Source: Gnetum montanum | Lineage: Eukaryota > Streptophyta > Gnetopsida > Gnetales > Gnetaceae | Reading direction: 5' to 3' | NCBI GenBank assembly: GCA_015680685.1 | Contig: MNCI01034026.1 | Location: 279,175-317,805 of the forward strand | DNA length: 38,631 nt | Shown: positions 20,280-30,439 of the stretch, piece by piece | Numbering within the stretch: the first letter of the stretch is position 1 | Layout: each line of letters starts with the position of its first letter | Notes under the pieces: generated by a model | What the model was told of the DNA's origin: nothing | What the model saw: the letters and a program-made list of their open reading frames with translations, nothing else | Database searches by the model: none | Translations under genes and position numbers: made by a program

Positions 20280-20620
20280 ATATCTCAAGAAATGCATCAT
20301 GCAAATGTTATTAAACTTAAGTTTCAAAGTGAACTTAATCTGGCAAAAACTTTATAAGGCCTAAAATCTTTCACTACTTAAAAAGTGTAACATTAGGTTG
20401 AAACTTATGAAAAGGTCCATTAATATTCCCTTGGGATAATTGGAGGATATTATGACAACCATTAATTGATGGTTGTATCCTACATATTTTCTAGTAATCC
20501 ATGTAGAAAAATACAATGGAAAGCTTCCCATAATTATGGAAAGGGCTTAGATAAGCACCATTGATGCCAAGATCATAATTAGAGACCTACTTTGAGAAAT
20601 TTATAAGAAAAACATCAAAA
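20280..20620 (+). pseudogene. Protease remnant of element C
   Basis: The frame near 20310 reads LLNLSFKVNLIWQKLYKA, aligned to LLDLGSxLNLISQEMYKA of B: the catalytic Asp is Asn and the Gly is Ser. It continues with RSINIPLG, LVIHVEKYNGKLPIIMERA and STIDAKI (to about 20575). A following segment near 20650 (YNDIGCNCM) matches YSDIGCNCVQ of B. Inactive. Confidence 0.7.
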
Positions 20621-21830
20621 CATCTAGAAGACGAAAGTTCCACACATGATGTACAATGACATAGGGTGCAACTGCATGTAGAGAGCTTGGATCATGAAAT
20701 AGAAGAACATAATCACATGTAGTGCATGTACAAAAATAGTATGCCTACAAAAGTTCATGTATGTAATAGTCACTAAGTAGGAAGGTGCCTAATGGTTGAT
20801 AGAAGATGAAAGATGTGAATTGATTATTTACATGAAATGGAAATAAGCACTTGCTAACTCTTATATAGATAAGCTAAATGAAATGAAAAAGGTATTATAA
20901 CAACTCTTCCAAGCAATGCATGTAAAAAATGAAGAGAATAATTGGACAAAGCTAGAAATTCCAAGTGAACCTATGCTTCAACCAATTAAGCTAAAAGCAT
21001 TACTATATTTACTAGAATATGTTTTTCTAGAAGAGGAAGCTTATACAGGAACAAAAGAAGAAGCTTCTAGAAGTTATAATAAATAAATAAACCATAATAT
21101 TTATGTGATTTTATGATAAAATCACTAAAATTAATCCATGTACATGTCAACAATACATATACACTAATCCAATAGTAAAGCCCAAGAATCAATAATAGCA
21201 TATATTGAACTCAAAACTAAAATAGATAGTTAATAGACAAATTGAAATACTCTTGAAAGATGGATTCCTCTATCTTATTATAGATAGTAAATGGATAAAT
21301 CCACTAGATATTATACTAAAAATGGAGGCTAGTAGTGAATATGCATCGATTTTAGACTAGTAAATATGGTAATGTTCAAGGACCATTTTCTATTTCCATT
21401 TGCTAATCAAGTTTCAAACACAATTACAGGCCACTAGTACTATAATTTTCTTGATGATTATAGTGACCATAACTAAATATAAATTGTATAAAAGGACTAA
21501 AACAAAATAACATTAATGATTTCCTATGTATTTTTTCATATAAGAAAGTGTCATTTGACTTATGCAATGCACCTACTACTGTTCAACACCTAGTCTTAAG
21601 CATCAAATAATGTTAAAGGCTTCATGGATAAATTTTGCACTTATGGCTTTGAATTTGAAAAAACATTGGACTAATTAGAATAAGTTTTGAAGATGTATGT
21701 AGAAAGATATTTGAAAATAAATGGAAAATAAAAGCACATAATGGCCTAAGAAGGCATAGTCTTGAGGCATAATATTTTAGAAAAAGGCATAACATAGATC
21801 TAGAGGAGATTGATATCATCTAAGAAATTA
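20620..21830 (+). pseudogene. Reverse transcriptase remnant of element C
   Basis: After a decayed linker, the fingers segment appears near 21240 (IEILLKDGFLYLIIDSKWI). Then come VMFKDHFLFPFANQV near 21370 and a palm segment with YYNFLDDYSDHN near 21440. The active-site motif at 21621-21632 reads FMDK in place of FMDD, so the second catalytic Asp is lost. The thumb side follows (KHIMA-EGIVLRHNIL) to about 21780. Multiple stops. Collinear with RT of A and B. Confidence 0.75.
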
Positions 21831-21929
21831 TGTATAGATCTCAAATAGTGTAGGATGTGAGGTCATTTCTTTAAAACATAGGATAATATGAATGCTTCAT
21901 TTAGAATTTTTCCAAGATTTTCAAATCAT

Positions 21930-22440
21930 TAGTATAGATCACAAAGTAGGATGTATTCTTCATCTGGATGAGGATTATAAGAAGCCCTTTCAACTTCTCA
22001 AATAAGAGCTTGTAGAAAATTTAATTTATAAGAACCTAAATAGTTAAGGTCATTTTACATGATGACTAATGCATTTAATTTTGAATGAGAGGTTATCATC
22101 ATGCTGATGAATGATCAAAAACATCCATATTGCATCCATTATATGAGTAGAAGTATCACTAGTGCATAGTTAAATTATACCACAATAGAAAAGAAATTGA
22201 TGGGATTGGTATATGTGCTTAATAAATTCAAGAATTATGTACTTGAATATCCTATGTTTATGCACATAGATCATAATGTGATCTAGTTCCTCATGAACAA
22301 GCCAATGATAAGTCTCCGAATCACTCATTGTCTTATAACCATGCAAGAATTTAACAACACAATGATAGATAATAAGGGTTCTGAAAATGTTATTGTAGAT
22401 CATCTATCTAAATTAAGATGGAAGAATAAGAAAGATTAGA
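21930..22440 (+). pseudogene. RNase H remnant of element C
   Basis: Plus-strand translation gives MMTNAFNFE (the catalytic Asp of TDAS replaced by Asn), NDQKHPYCIHYMSRSI, LNYTTIEKKLMGLVYVLNKFKNYVLEYP, HIDHNVI and FLMNKPMISLRI, ending VIVDHLSKLRW near 22430. It matches RNase H of A (7447-7178) strongly. Inactive. Confidence 0.75.
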
Positions 22441-22909
22441 AGTATTTTTCAAATAAATTCCATGATTATCCTTTATTTGTGAAGGTTACTATAGTATTCT
22501 CAACAATGATCATTCCTTGGTTCACTAACTATCTCACATCCATAATGGAGCAAATAGTTTCTTCTAAATTTAATAAGCATAGGACTTAGAAATTCCTATA
22601 TTAGGTGAAATATTTCATGAAAGTAGAGAGAAACCTCTACAAAATATATATTGATGGTCTCATGTGATAATGTATTCTTGAGAAGAACTAATTTAGAGTT
22701 TTCAAAGATGCATATGAAGGACTATATTGTAGTTATTGCATAGGAAGAATAAAAACTATCAAAAGTCTTATGGCCAGTTACTTTTGGCCAACTTTCTTTC
22801 ATGATGTAAATTAATTCTTTAAGTTCTATTAGTGTTCTCAAAGTGAAGGTGGGGTATCAACATAATGTGAATAATGATAGTAGTGGACCGAAGAATTAGA
22901 GCCTTATGA
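22441..22909 (+). pseudogene. Integrase remnant of element C, N-terminal part
   Basis: A linker, then the zinc-binding region near 22735-22860: GRIKTIKSLMASYFWPTFFHDVN, the usual HHCC-domain helix with WPT, and a decayed CQxEGG segment. It ends ELEPYDLY at the target site of the solo LTR. The first catalytic Asp lies beyond that insertion, at about 23946. Confidence 0.7.
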
Positions 22910-22914
22910 TCTAT
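22910..22914. repeat. Left target-site duplication (TCTAT) of the solo LTR
   Basis: TCTAT directly precedes the LTR terminus TGATGAG and recurs at 23876-23880 directly after CTCATCA. A perfect 5-bp duplication is the mark of an LTR-element integrase. Confidence 0.9.
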
Positions 22915-22938
22915 TGATGAGACGCGATATGCACAAGC

Positions 22939-23016
22939 CGCGATATCACGTACGCGATATCGTGGCAACCGCGATATCGCATCGTCCCCTGCGATACCGC
23001 GTACATGATATCGCGG
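22939..23016. promoter_or_regulatory. GATATCGCG dyad motifs upstream of the TATA box in the solo LTR
   Basis: Two degenerate copies of the 24-bp dyad occur at 22940-22963 and 22991-23014, 51 bp apart, each keeping a central GTAC and flanking GCGATAT-type half-sites. A separate half-site lies at 22969-22980. They end 14 bases upstream of the TATA box, as in the B LTR. Confidence 0.65.
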
Positions 23017-23029
23017 TCCACCACCAAAT

Positions 23030-23038
23030 CTATAAATA
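23030..23038 (+). promoter_or_regulatory. TATA box of the solo LTR
   Basis: CTATAAATA followed by AGAGGTGGCAC, identical to the B LTR promoter core. U3 would be about 145 bp. A possible polyadenylation signal AATAAA lies at 23206-23211, placing R between them. Confidence 0.7.
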
Positions 23039-23292
23039 AGAGGTGGCACTCCCCTCATTTGAAATCATAGGCGTAAAGTAGCGAAGCTCTGGTGGATTGA
23101 TCACCCCAGAGATAAAATATTTTCCATGTGCCCACAGTAGGAGTCCCCCAAGTGAACGGCTCTTTATTCGAGTAGCTTTGTACCTGAATGTAAGTTGTGT
23201 ATGGAAATAAAGACGAACTTTGTGGATAAACATTGCAGTACATGGATAGGTTTATTTAATGTTATTTATTGCTTTCCTAGTAACGCAGCATG

Positions 23293-23502
23293 AGTACAAC
23301 TTGGTTACGAGCATTGACGAATGTGTACGGCTAGCCAAGGAATCGACTACTCGTCATGATTAGATTCTCTCACCCTTATCTCCTAGAACATGGGACAAGT
23401 ACGACTTGATTACGAGCATCTACGGATGTGTATGGTTAGTCAAGGAATTAGTTGCTTGTCACACTTAGGCTAGTTAGGTGCCTCAGTACGACCGCTTCGA
23501 GC
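23293..23502 (+). repeat. Imperfect repeats in the solo LTR (105-bp period)
   Basis: AGTACAACTTGGTTACGAGC (23293) recurs as AGTACGACTTGATTACGAGC (23398), with the next 50 bases also similar. A shorter related stretch, AGTACGACCGCTTCGAGCAC, lies near 23486. The B LTRs show only the last type once, so the first two came from a local duplication. Confidence 0.7.
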
Positions 23503-23875
23503 ACGTGCGTTACATGTGGTAATCCTAGTAACGATTAGCATTTGGTAGCCACAGTTGCACAGTTCAAGGTGTGTACGGCAAGTGGGAATGGATGCTGACG
23601 CTAGGATTTAGTGCTGTAATTAGAGATAGTTTTAGTCTCTCAACCCTTCACCCTTTAGCATAGGAGATAAACTAGAAAAGACCAAAAAAATCATATACCT
23701 CAGACTTACTTAACCATACACCGTGACAACAACAAGTAAGCCTGTGAAGACAACGATTAATTAACCCAAAGTGTTCCTTGCGGTGTTTATGCAATTAGTC
23801 TGCAGAGTTCGACTAGATCACGCGTGCTACACTCGTTTCGTATGGTTGAGTGTAGGGGTACCTCGCCACTCATCA

Positions 23876-23880
23876 TCTAT
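23876..23880. repeat. Right target-site duplication (TCTAT) of the solo LTR
   Basis: Exact copy of 22910-22914. Confidence 0.9.
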
Positions 23881-24720
23881 GATGGATTAACTTCATAAAT
23901 CCTATCACCCCTTCTTCAAATGGTAAGTCCTACATTAGTACGATCATGGATTGTTATAAAAAATGGGCTAAAGAAACTATTGTAATTGATTATACTATAG
24001 AAATTTCTACTAACGTTTTTAAGTAGCAAGTGGTGAATAGGTTTAAAGTGCTTTGGACATTTATATCTAATAATGAGACTCATTTTATAGGAATAACTTT
24101 CATGAAATTGATCCAATACTTAGGGGTAGAACATAAGTTGGGTACAAGATATCATCCTCAAGCTAATGGCCAAGATGAAGTTACAAATTGGAGGATAATT
24201 ATAATAATAACATGAAGAGTTAGTAAGTATAGAAAGAACTGAAACAATAAATTGATATTGCTATTTCGACTTATATATTAACATGAAAGCTTCATATCAA
24301 CTATTTTCTACATAATATAGTGTATGAAAAACAACCTAAACTATTTATCTAAGCTAAATTATGTATGCTAACACTATTTATGACTTAAAATTGGATCTTA
24401 AATTAGCACAACATGAGAGATTGATGAATCTAAGTTTTCTAAGAAAAAATACAATGATACCTCTCATGCATAAGAAATTTCATAAAGTTTATAATAAATA
24501 GAGATATGACCTTGAGATTTAATGTCTACACCTTCAAATAGAAGATAATATCCTGTAATATAATCCAAATCATGTATCCAAATGTAAAAAAGTTTAAATG
24601 CTTTAGGAAGGACCATACATATTTCATGCAATTTACAAGTATGGTGCCTAGCAAATTTTCCACCCATTAACCCCATGGAAGTTTATTCTCATCAAAATTC
24701 AACAAATACAATCATTCTAT
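23881..24720 (+). pseudogene. Integrase remnant of element C, catalytic core and C-terminal part
   Basis: After the solo LTR the frame resumes with the core: SYISTIMDCYKKWAKET (first Asp) near 23930-23970, then the clean ORF 24030-24215 with VLWTFISNNETHFIGITFMK, where family members have DNGTHF (here NNETHF, second Asp lost), then YHPQANGQDEVTN, which keeps the Glu. A decayed C-terminal region continues to about 24700. With the pre-insertion half (22441-22909) it would make one integrase. Inactive. Confidence 0.8.
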
Positions 24721-25739
24721 AAGCCGTGTAGAAACAATGGCTCTAATACTTATAAAAATGCTATTTTACTTTTACCATTTTTACTTAATTTAATTTTCAA
24801 TTTTTACTTGATCTTTGTTTCTAATTTTTTGCAAGAGAAACTCATTTGCATCATATCTAGCCAAGATTTTGACTTCTCTCATAACAATTAGATTTTCAAA
24901 CTAATGGAAGTATGAAAAGCACAGGTCCTCATTATACCCATGAATCAACATTATTACAAGGTTACATTTACAAAGAAGGAGCTAATCCTAGATCTTTTCA
25001 AATTTTAGCTAAGAAGGATGACAATCTATGAAACCCTAACCATCTTATTAAACTAGATTAGTTTAAACAAGCCATGTTAGAAAACTAACTACCTATAATA
25101 AATGAGATTTAGGCATTTACTAGTGTTGAACTTTAGCAAAAATAGGTTATGATGAATTTTCCTACTGGACATTCCAACATTAATGCTAGCAAGAGTTACC
25201 ATTTTTTCAAGTAGCATAGTGAAGCTAATGGTAGTATAAGCATTCATGATGATGATGAGAATGAGAACAGTTATGTTTCACTATTTGTAGACCTTTACTA
25301 TTAGATGAGTACATAACCACAAAACCAAATCCTTCAGCATGTTATCCTTGTCAACTTGAAAAACCCATTTTCTATGCATATTCCCTAAACAACTAACTTT
25401 GCAGCTTTTGTTTCAATTGGTATAGCTCTTATTTCTCCCCTTACTTTTAGCTTCTCTCTAATTTAGAATCTATTTTCAAGTATAACAACTATTAACCAAA
25501 TACCTCATGCATAGACTCAAAATCCTAATGCATTTTTGAACTTATCCCACCCATCATTCCTTATATAGCCAATTTAAAAATCATATGTTTTGCTACCATT
25601 TCTCTTTTCTTTTAATATCTATTCTAATATATTGTCCTACAAGTTGTCTCTAGGCCCATCATTACACATCTAAAACTAGTTTCACTTTATCATAATTCTA
25701 TCCTAGGACACCTATTCATGTCATCTATTTCTATTATTC

Positions 25740-26830
25740 CACCTAAGTTAATGCTCCTCCTTCAAGACTTGTTATCTAAGTTACAAGCCAATGAGTATTA
25801 GACATGAAAATTCACAACCTTACATACAAGAAGTTCTACTATTTCCATTTCTATCTTTTCATTGACCCTATTATTCCCTTTATTCCATCTTCTCAAGTTC
25901 CTAAGGAAGTCTTATTGCTTAACTTTACCAAGAATAAAGCAAAAAAGGATCTCACAAATCATGTTATCATCTTTTAAAATGAGCTCATGCTATTGACTAA
26001 ATACCCTTGTACCATTCTAAGAAGTCTTTTAAATTCATTAATACATATAATACTTGAATGGTATACAGTCCTCCCTCATGAGTCCATCACCTCCTTGGAG
26101 TAGCTCTTCATAGCCTTTATGGAGAGATTCAAATACAATATTAGTAGGAAGGCATATTATAGAAACTTTTATTCATCAACCACATTCTTACCAAGTTCAT
26201 CTTCAAGGTCATATATAGGTAGCCTTTAGTCAGAATGAAGCTCACTTAGCTACTACCTAATTATTAACTAGTAGATAATTTCAAAGAAGTAGTCAACAAT
26301 TATATCAAGGGTAATTTAATCTATCTTAGACTACTTAGCCCTCATGATGTTATCACCTTTTTCAAGCATATTGAAGAGGTGACCATCTAATGTAATAACC
26401 CAAAATGGGTTAACTTCTATAAAAAAACTAATAAGATTGCAAAAGAAATGACCTTTTAGAATGCACAATAAATAGTAGATTTTGTAAATCAAAATTCATT
26501 AATTGTCTCATCCACCAACAACCATGTTAAGCAAACTTCATCAAATAGGAGCTAAAAAAAAGAAATAGACTAAAGATCAATCAAAATATCATGCTACTAA
26601 GAAATGAACACATAAATCCAAAATATATCTTGGAGCAATCATGGGCTTGATCTAGATGCACTAGGCATAGATTATTATTAATGGCTGAAAAGAGATCCAC
26701 CAGTCCCAAGGTGGTAGGATCCTAACAAGTTCTACTATTATAGAGATAACTCTAATGCATTCAAAGATGAAATTTATGCTCTTGTAGAAAAAAAGAGGAA
26801 TAGTCTTTAATACACCAGTTTAACCTAACA
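25740..26830 (+). pseudogene. Gag remnant of element E
   Basis: A segment VPKEVLLLNFTK near 25900 corresponds to the start of gypsy Gag cores. Near 26050-26140 the frame reads LEWYTVLPHESITSLE and LFIAFMERFKYNI, the typical WY-xLP-xSI-xxxxL-xxF signature of plant Gag. Near 26690-26790 the reading KRDPPVPRW, DPNKFYYYRDNSNAFKDEIYALV matches the segment before the protease in Tat-like elements (CxYH...LKxEIxxLI), with Cys and His residues mostly lost. Numerous stops and shifts. Sequence type differs from A, B and C. Confidence 0.55.
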
Positions 26831-27128
26831 TTTAAGCCATGTTAAGATTTGAAGATCCCTTAAATTATTATTCAAGAGGAGTATTTGCATTATACTTTAA
26901 ACCCAAATGCAATCATTCCAAAACCCCATTTATTATTTAAGTGGATCCCTTTCAAAACAATCCCTAAGTATCTTCATAAACAAACTCTCCTAAATTAAAG
27001 AAAATGTTTAGTATTAAAATCCCTAGGTATGGATCCTCTACTTTGAATATCTAAAAGACATGAAGAGTTTCATTTCTTATATATCTTATATCATACTATA
27101 ATGCTTCTCCTTTGCATCCTATAATTCC

Positions 27129-27386
27129 ATGAATTCTAACTCTCCATCACCATCGAAGAGTAGGTTACCTATGCCTACTCCATCTTATCTAGTTGATTTT
27201 TTTTTTTTAATTTTTCCTTACATAATATGTCCTCCATCATGCTTCTTATCCTCATCTAGATCATATGAACTACCATTGCTTCCTACTCCCAAACATCCAA
27301 TTTGTATTCATACCCAAACACAAAAGAAGACAACTCCTAATGTGAGAAAAAGAAAGGATCAATCTAACAATAATTCTTCCTCATAA
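27129..27386 (+). pseudogene. Unrecognised 85-aa ORF in element E
   Basis: Open frame with a Ser/Pro-rich start, a hydrophobic middle (VDFFFLIFPYIICPPSCF) and a basic end (VRKRKDQ). It contains a 12-T tract at 27197-27208. Its position between Gag-like and protease-like segments suggests a linker remnant. It may be a chance ORF; no family is recognised. Confidence 0.25.
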
Positions 27387-27639
27387 TACAAGAATAATAA
27401 AACTTATAGGAGCATAAAAATATATTCATGTCCCCTTCAATAGCTACTTCAAGTACTTCATCATCACTGGTTCCTTTAGTACCTTCACCTTCCAAAGATT
27501 CAACATTATAGAATTAGGTTTTGCTCCAAGTCATTGTAGCAATGAAGTCAAAGAGAATCTATCTTTCTCTATTTAACCTTATCTCAAATCCTAAAGAGAA
27601 TAACTTGATGTTCAAAGAACTTCTTTAATCTATCATCAT

Positions 27640-28410
27640 TCTTATAGACATTTAACCACATGTCCAAGACATTTCATTAGTACTTAACACTCCATGGTAT
27701 TAAGTAGAATAGTTGGTATTCAAAGGAAAGAACATTAAGATTCATCCTACAACAAGTTTCATGTGTCAACTTTCCATCTATTTCATCATACAAATTGTGA
27801 ATAACATGATACTATCATAAGTACACATGGATGCTGGAGCTAGAACTAATGTTATTTCATGGATTTTCATTGATCATCATGACCTCTAGAAATAGATCAT
27901 GCACTACAACTTCAATTCTACTTTAATTTCATTTAGTAAAGCTAAAGTAGACATGACAAGCTTAATTAAATTACCTTTATTAATAAGAAATTGTATCACT
28001 TCAAAATTTATTTTTATAGTAATTAGAAGCTCATCAAGAAAATGGCTATCTTAGGAAGGTATTAGTTAGCTTATGATTATGTAGTCTTCTCACCTATACA
28101 CTAGGAGATATACTTTTCATGAAAATATAGGGAAGTAATCGTTTGGAATAATTCTAAATTTTTATCCATTCCTTACCTACACATATTAGAGGAAACTATG
28201 CTAGGATCCCATCTAGTGACCATGGATCAAACATCATTAGCAAACAAAATTGATGAGCTTACTATTAACATCCCATGGTCATCTAATTCTTACAAATTCA
28301 TAAATCTAGGCTTTGATAAACTAGACTTTGTAGAATCCATTAAAAGTAGTAATGATCCTACCTATTTCCAAGCTAAGAAAATCATTACCAATATGTCTCC
28401 TACCTAAAAA
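27640..28410 (+). pseudogene. Protease-like remnant of element E
   Basis: The frame near 27825 reads HMDAGARTNVISWIF, which has the Asp-x-Gly-Ala plus NVIS layout of a retroviral-type aspartic protease. Upstream FKGKNIKIHPTTSFMC and downstream hydrophobic strands fit loosely. The clean ORF at 28198-28407 (MLGSHLVTMDQTSLANKID) follows; its meaning is unknown. Many stops, inactive. Confidence 0.4.
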
Positions 28411-28619
28411 TAATTTCATTTTTACGTTATTATCTTTTAATCTAATCTTCTAGTTTTATCTTAATTTGCTATGTTTTTTCATTTTATTCAGTTTACACTA
28501 TTTTATTGTGTTATTTATTTTTCTTAATTTATGCTTTTGTCACTAGCTTAACATAATTTTTATCTAGTAGTTTATCAATGATATACCTCATGTAGCAAGT
28601 AATCATTATTCTATCAATT

Positions 28620-29130
28620 TTACTCCATGTGAGGATGTGTTGACTTTGAGTGAAATAGGAAGAAAGTTTAATAATTCATCAATTTATTAACATTAATATT
28701 ATTAGAGTGTGAGACATAGCTATTCCCCACTTCTATGTCATAGCACTTCAACTTAGTGTATAGGCGAAGTCTTTCCTTTCTTGCCTAATTTTATTATTTT
28801 TTCAATTTTGAAAAACTATTATTCTTCTCTTTTCTTTCTTATTTTTCTATTTTTCTTCTAATTCCCATTCTCTATCTACATTCCTTCCTCCCATCAACAC
28901 ATCAACGAGTACAAAGTGATTCTATTCTATTCCAATGAGAATGTGTTTAACGTTTTAGTGGGATAAGGTGTAACCATTATCAACGACATCCTTTTAGTTA
29001 TCTTTTATCTATCATTTAGCATGTCTCACTCTTGTGACATAGCACCATTCTTATGATTGGTATATTGGTAATATTCTAACATTCTTTCCTTCTCCCACTT
29101 CTTTTATTCTCTTGAAAATACATCAATTCA
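28620..29130. repeat. Imperfect direct duplication of about 310 bp
   Basis: GAGGATGTGTTGACTTTGAGTG (first ~28631) and GAGAATGTGTTTAACGTTTTAG (~28937) start two similar blocks. Each later has a CATAGC-AC-TTC segment (28734-28770 and 29038-29070) and pyrimidine tracts with TCTTTCCTT. No coding capacity. Probably 3' noncoding DNA of element E. Confidence 0.4.
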
Positions 29131-29183
29131 TCATCTATTCTCTTCTTGATGGATCCTTCTTTTACATATTAACAATATCCATC

Positions 29184-29195
29184 AAGAGGGAGGAA
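29184..29195 (+). promoter_or_regulatory. Possible polypurine tract of element E
   Basis: AAGAGGGAGGAA followed three bases later by TGTATTCAC, which could begin a 3' LTR at 29199. Purine tracts of this type precede the 3' LTR in plus orientation. No matching 5' LTR was found, so this is tentative. Confidence 0.3.
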
Positions 29196-29399
29196 TTTTG
29201 TATTCACATTTTCAATTACATAATGATAAAGATAAGTGTGGTTTCAACATTATTTCATTAAAATTTGACCATCAAAGTACTAAAAAAATAGGATATATTT
29301 TTAATGTAGGTTTCGAAGATCCATTCTAGTCCATAATCTAACTTATAAGCATCAATTTTGATGACAACAAAAAATTATGAGATGAAAATTTTTCTAAGT

Positions 29400-30430
29400 A
29401 TTCTAGGTAACACTAATGTAGCATCAATATTATCCCTAGACTATCATGTCCACATCACTTGAACCTACTTCTTAGCCTTAGTTTTAACTTTGTAGATTCT
29501 GAAATAACTTTTTTACAGTAATTTTGACATGGTGGATATCAATTTTTAATCCTTTGGCAAGTTCATACTAGGATCCTAGAAGGTAAAATTTTTCTAACTT
29601 TGGAGTAACACTAACACTAATGCTAGCATCCATGTTAGTGTTACCATTAGCATTATCACTCTCAATCGAAGCATAGTACCTCCCATCTATAAAAACCAAC
29701 ATCTTAACTTTAATTTTGACCTTTTAGGCTTTTCAATGACCAATTGACATTATTTCTAAGACATCGCAAGGTACATTTAGTAGGTTCAATGGTAGTATAG
29801 GATATTAGGATTGAATTTCTAACTAACGTTTACTAGGTGACACTAATGCTAGTATAAAAATCATCATGGTTGTATTACCATCAAACCAAGTCATCAAGTT
29901 TGGCATTCAACAATATTTTCCAAGTCCACATATTTCTTGGTATCCTATAATCATGGTCATAACATGAATCATCATTAGTTTAGACATTAGAAAGGATCCT
30001 TGTGGCTTGGAATTGTAATTTGAAAAATACTAAAAAATTTTCTCACTCCATATTGATGGTAACATTGACACCAAGATTAGTGTTATCATCATCACTTACA
30101 TCCCTTATATTATCAAGCTTTTCCAAGTTAAAGTTACTAAAAAAGACCTGAATTAACTTCACTTAACTTCAATGTCAAATTCAGAAACCCTTGGCCTACA
30201 AATATGGGATCAAACCCCATATTTAATTATATTTTTTTGAGATTTAAAGAAACTTTTTGGATTTAGAAAGATCAAGAACATGAGCATGTGTCTTTCCATC
30301 ATCTCCTATGTACTCCACAATCATCACATCTCCTCTTGGGATCCTACAAGCTTAGTTTAGTATCTAAGTCCATAACAACCCTCATGGTAATGTTGACACC
30401 AACATTAATATTACTTTGATCTTCTTCACA
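29400..30430. repeat. Array of imperfect repeats with a GTAACACTAA...TTAGTGTTAC dyad
   Basis: Versions of GGTAACACTAATGCTAGCATC followed by TTAGTGTTACCATCA recur near 29404, 29605, 29848, 30057 and 30388, about 200-330 bp apart. Best copy: GTAACACTAAC at 29605-29615 with its exact reverse complement at 29634-29644. Between them recur strings like AAAATTTTTCTAACTTTGG and TTTTAACTTTG/TTAATTTTGACC. It could be repeats in a long LTR of E or a small satellite. No genes. Confidence 0.5.
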
Positions 30431-30439
30431 TCACCTATT

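Larger units (their letters stand above)
22915..23875 (+). mobile_element. Solo LTR of the B family (961 bp) inside the integrase of C
   Basis: It runs from TGATGAG to CTCATCA (perfect 7-bp terminal inverted repeats) between TCTAT duplications, with no internal element sequence. It shares with the B LTR the palindromes, the TATA box plus AGAGGTGGCAC, a CAGTAGGAGTC string followed by GTGAACGG-TCTTTATTCGAG, and the terminal GTAGGGGTACCTCGCCACTCATCA region in two pieces. It lies opposite to B. It is CpG-rich compared with C around it, so it inserted long after C. A solo LTR is left by recombination between the two LTRs of a full element. Confidence 0.9.
20280..24720 (+). mobile_element. Element C: plus-strand Athila-like pol fragment, split by a solo LTR
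   Basis: Decayed protease, RT, RNase H and integrase in the standard order on the plus strand, related to A and B in sequence but opposite in direction. No gag or LTR of its own is seen at its left side, where it abuts the LTR of A. The integrase is interrupted at 22910-23880 by a solo LTR. It is CpG-poor and dense in stops, so as old as A. Confidence 0.75.
24900..29198 (+). mobile_element. Element E: decayed gypsy-type element with gag and protease but no visible RT
   Basis: Plus-strand fragments in order: an unassigned segment (24910-25030), a gag core (25740-26500), a region like the linker between Gag and protease (26690-26830), a Pro/Ser-rich ORF, and a protease-like DAGA motif near 27833. 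From 28420 to 29180 no RT, RNase H or integrase can be seen. A purine tract at 29184-29195 could be the polypurine tract before a 3' LTR. Highly AT-rich and full of stops; limits are uncertain. Confidence 0.5.

Noticed and set aside
22915-23060. The GATATCGCG repeats as a centromeric or other satellite
   Set aside because: Only two or three units, confined to U3 of one LTR family.
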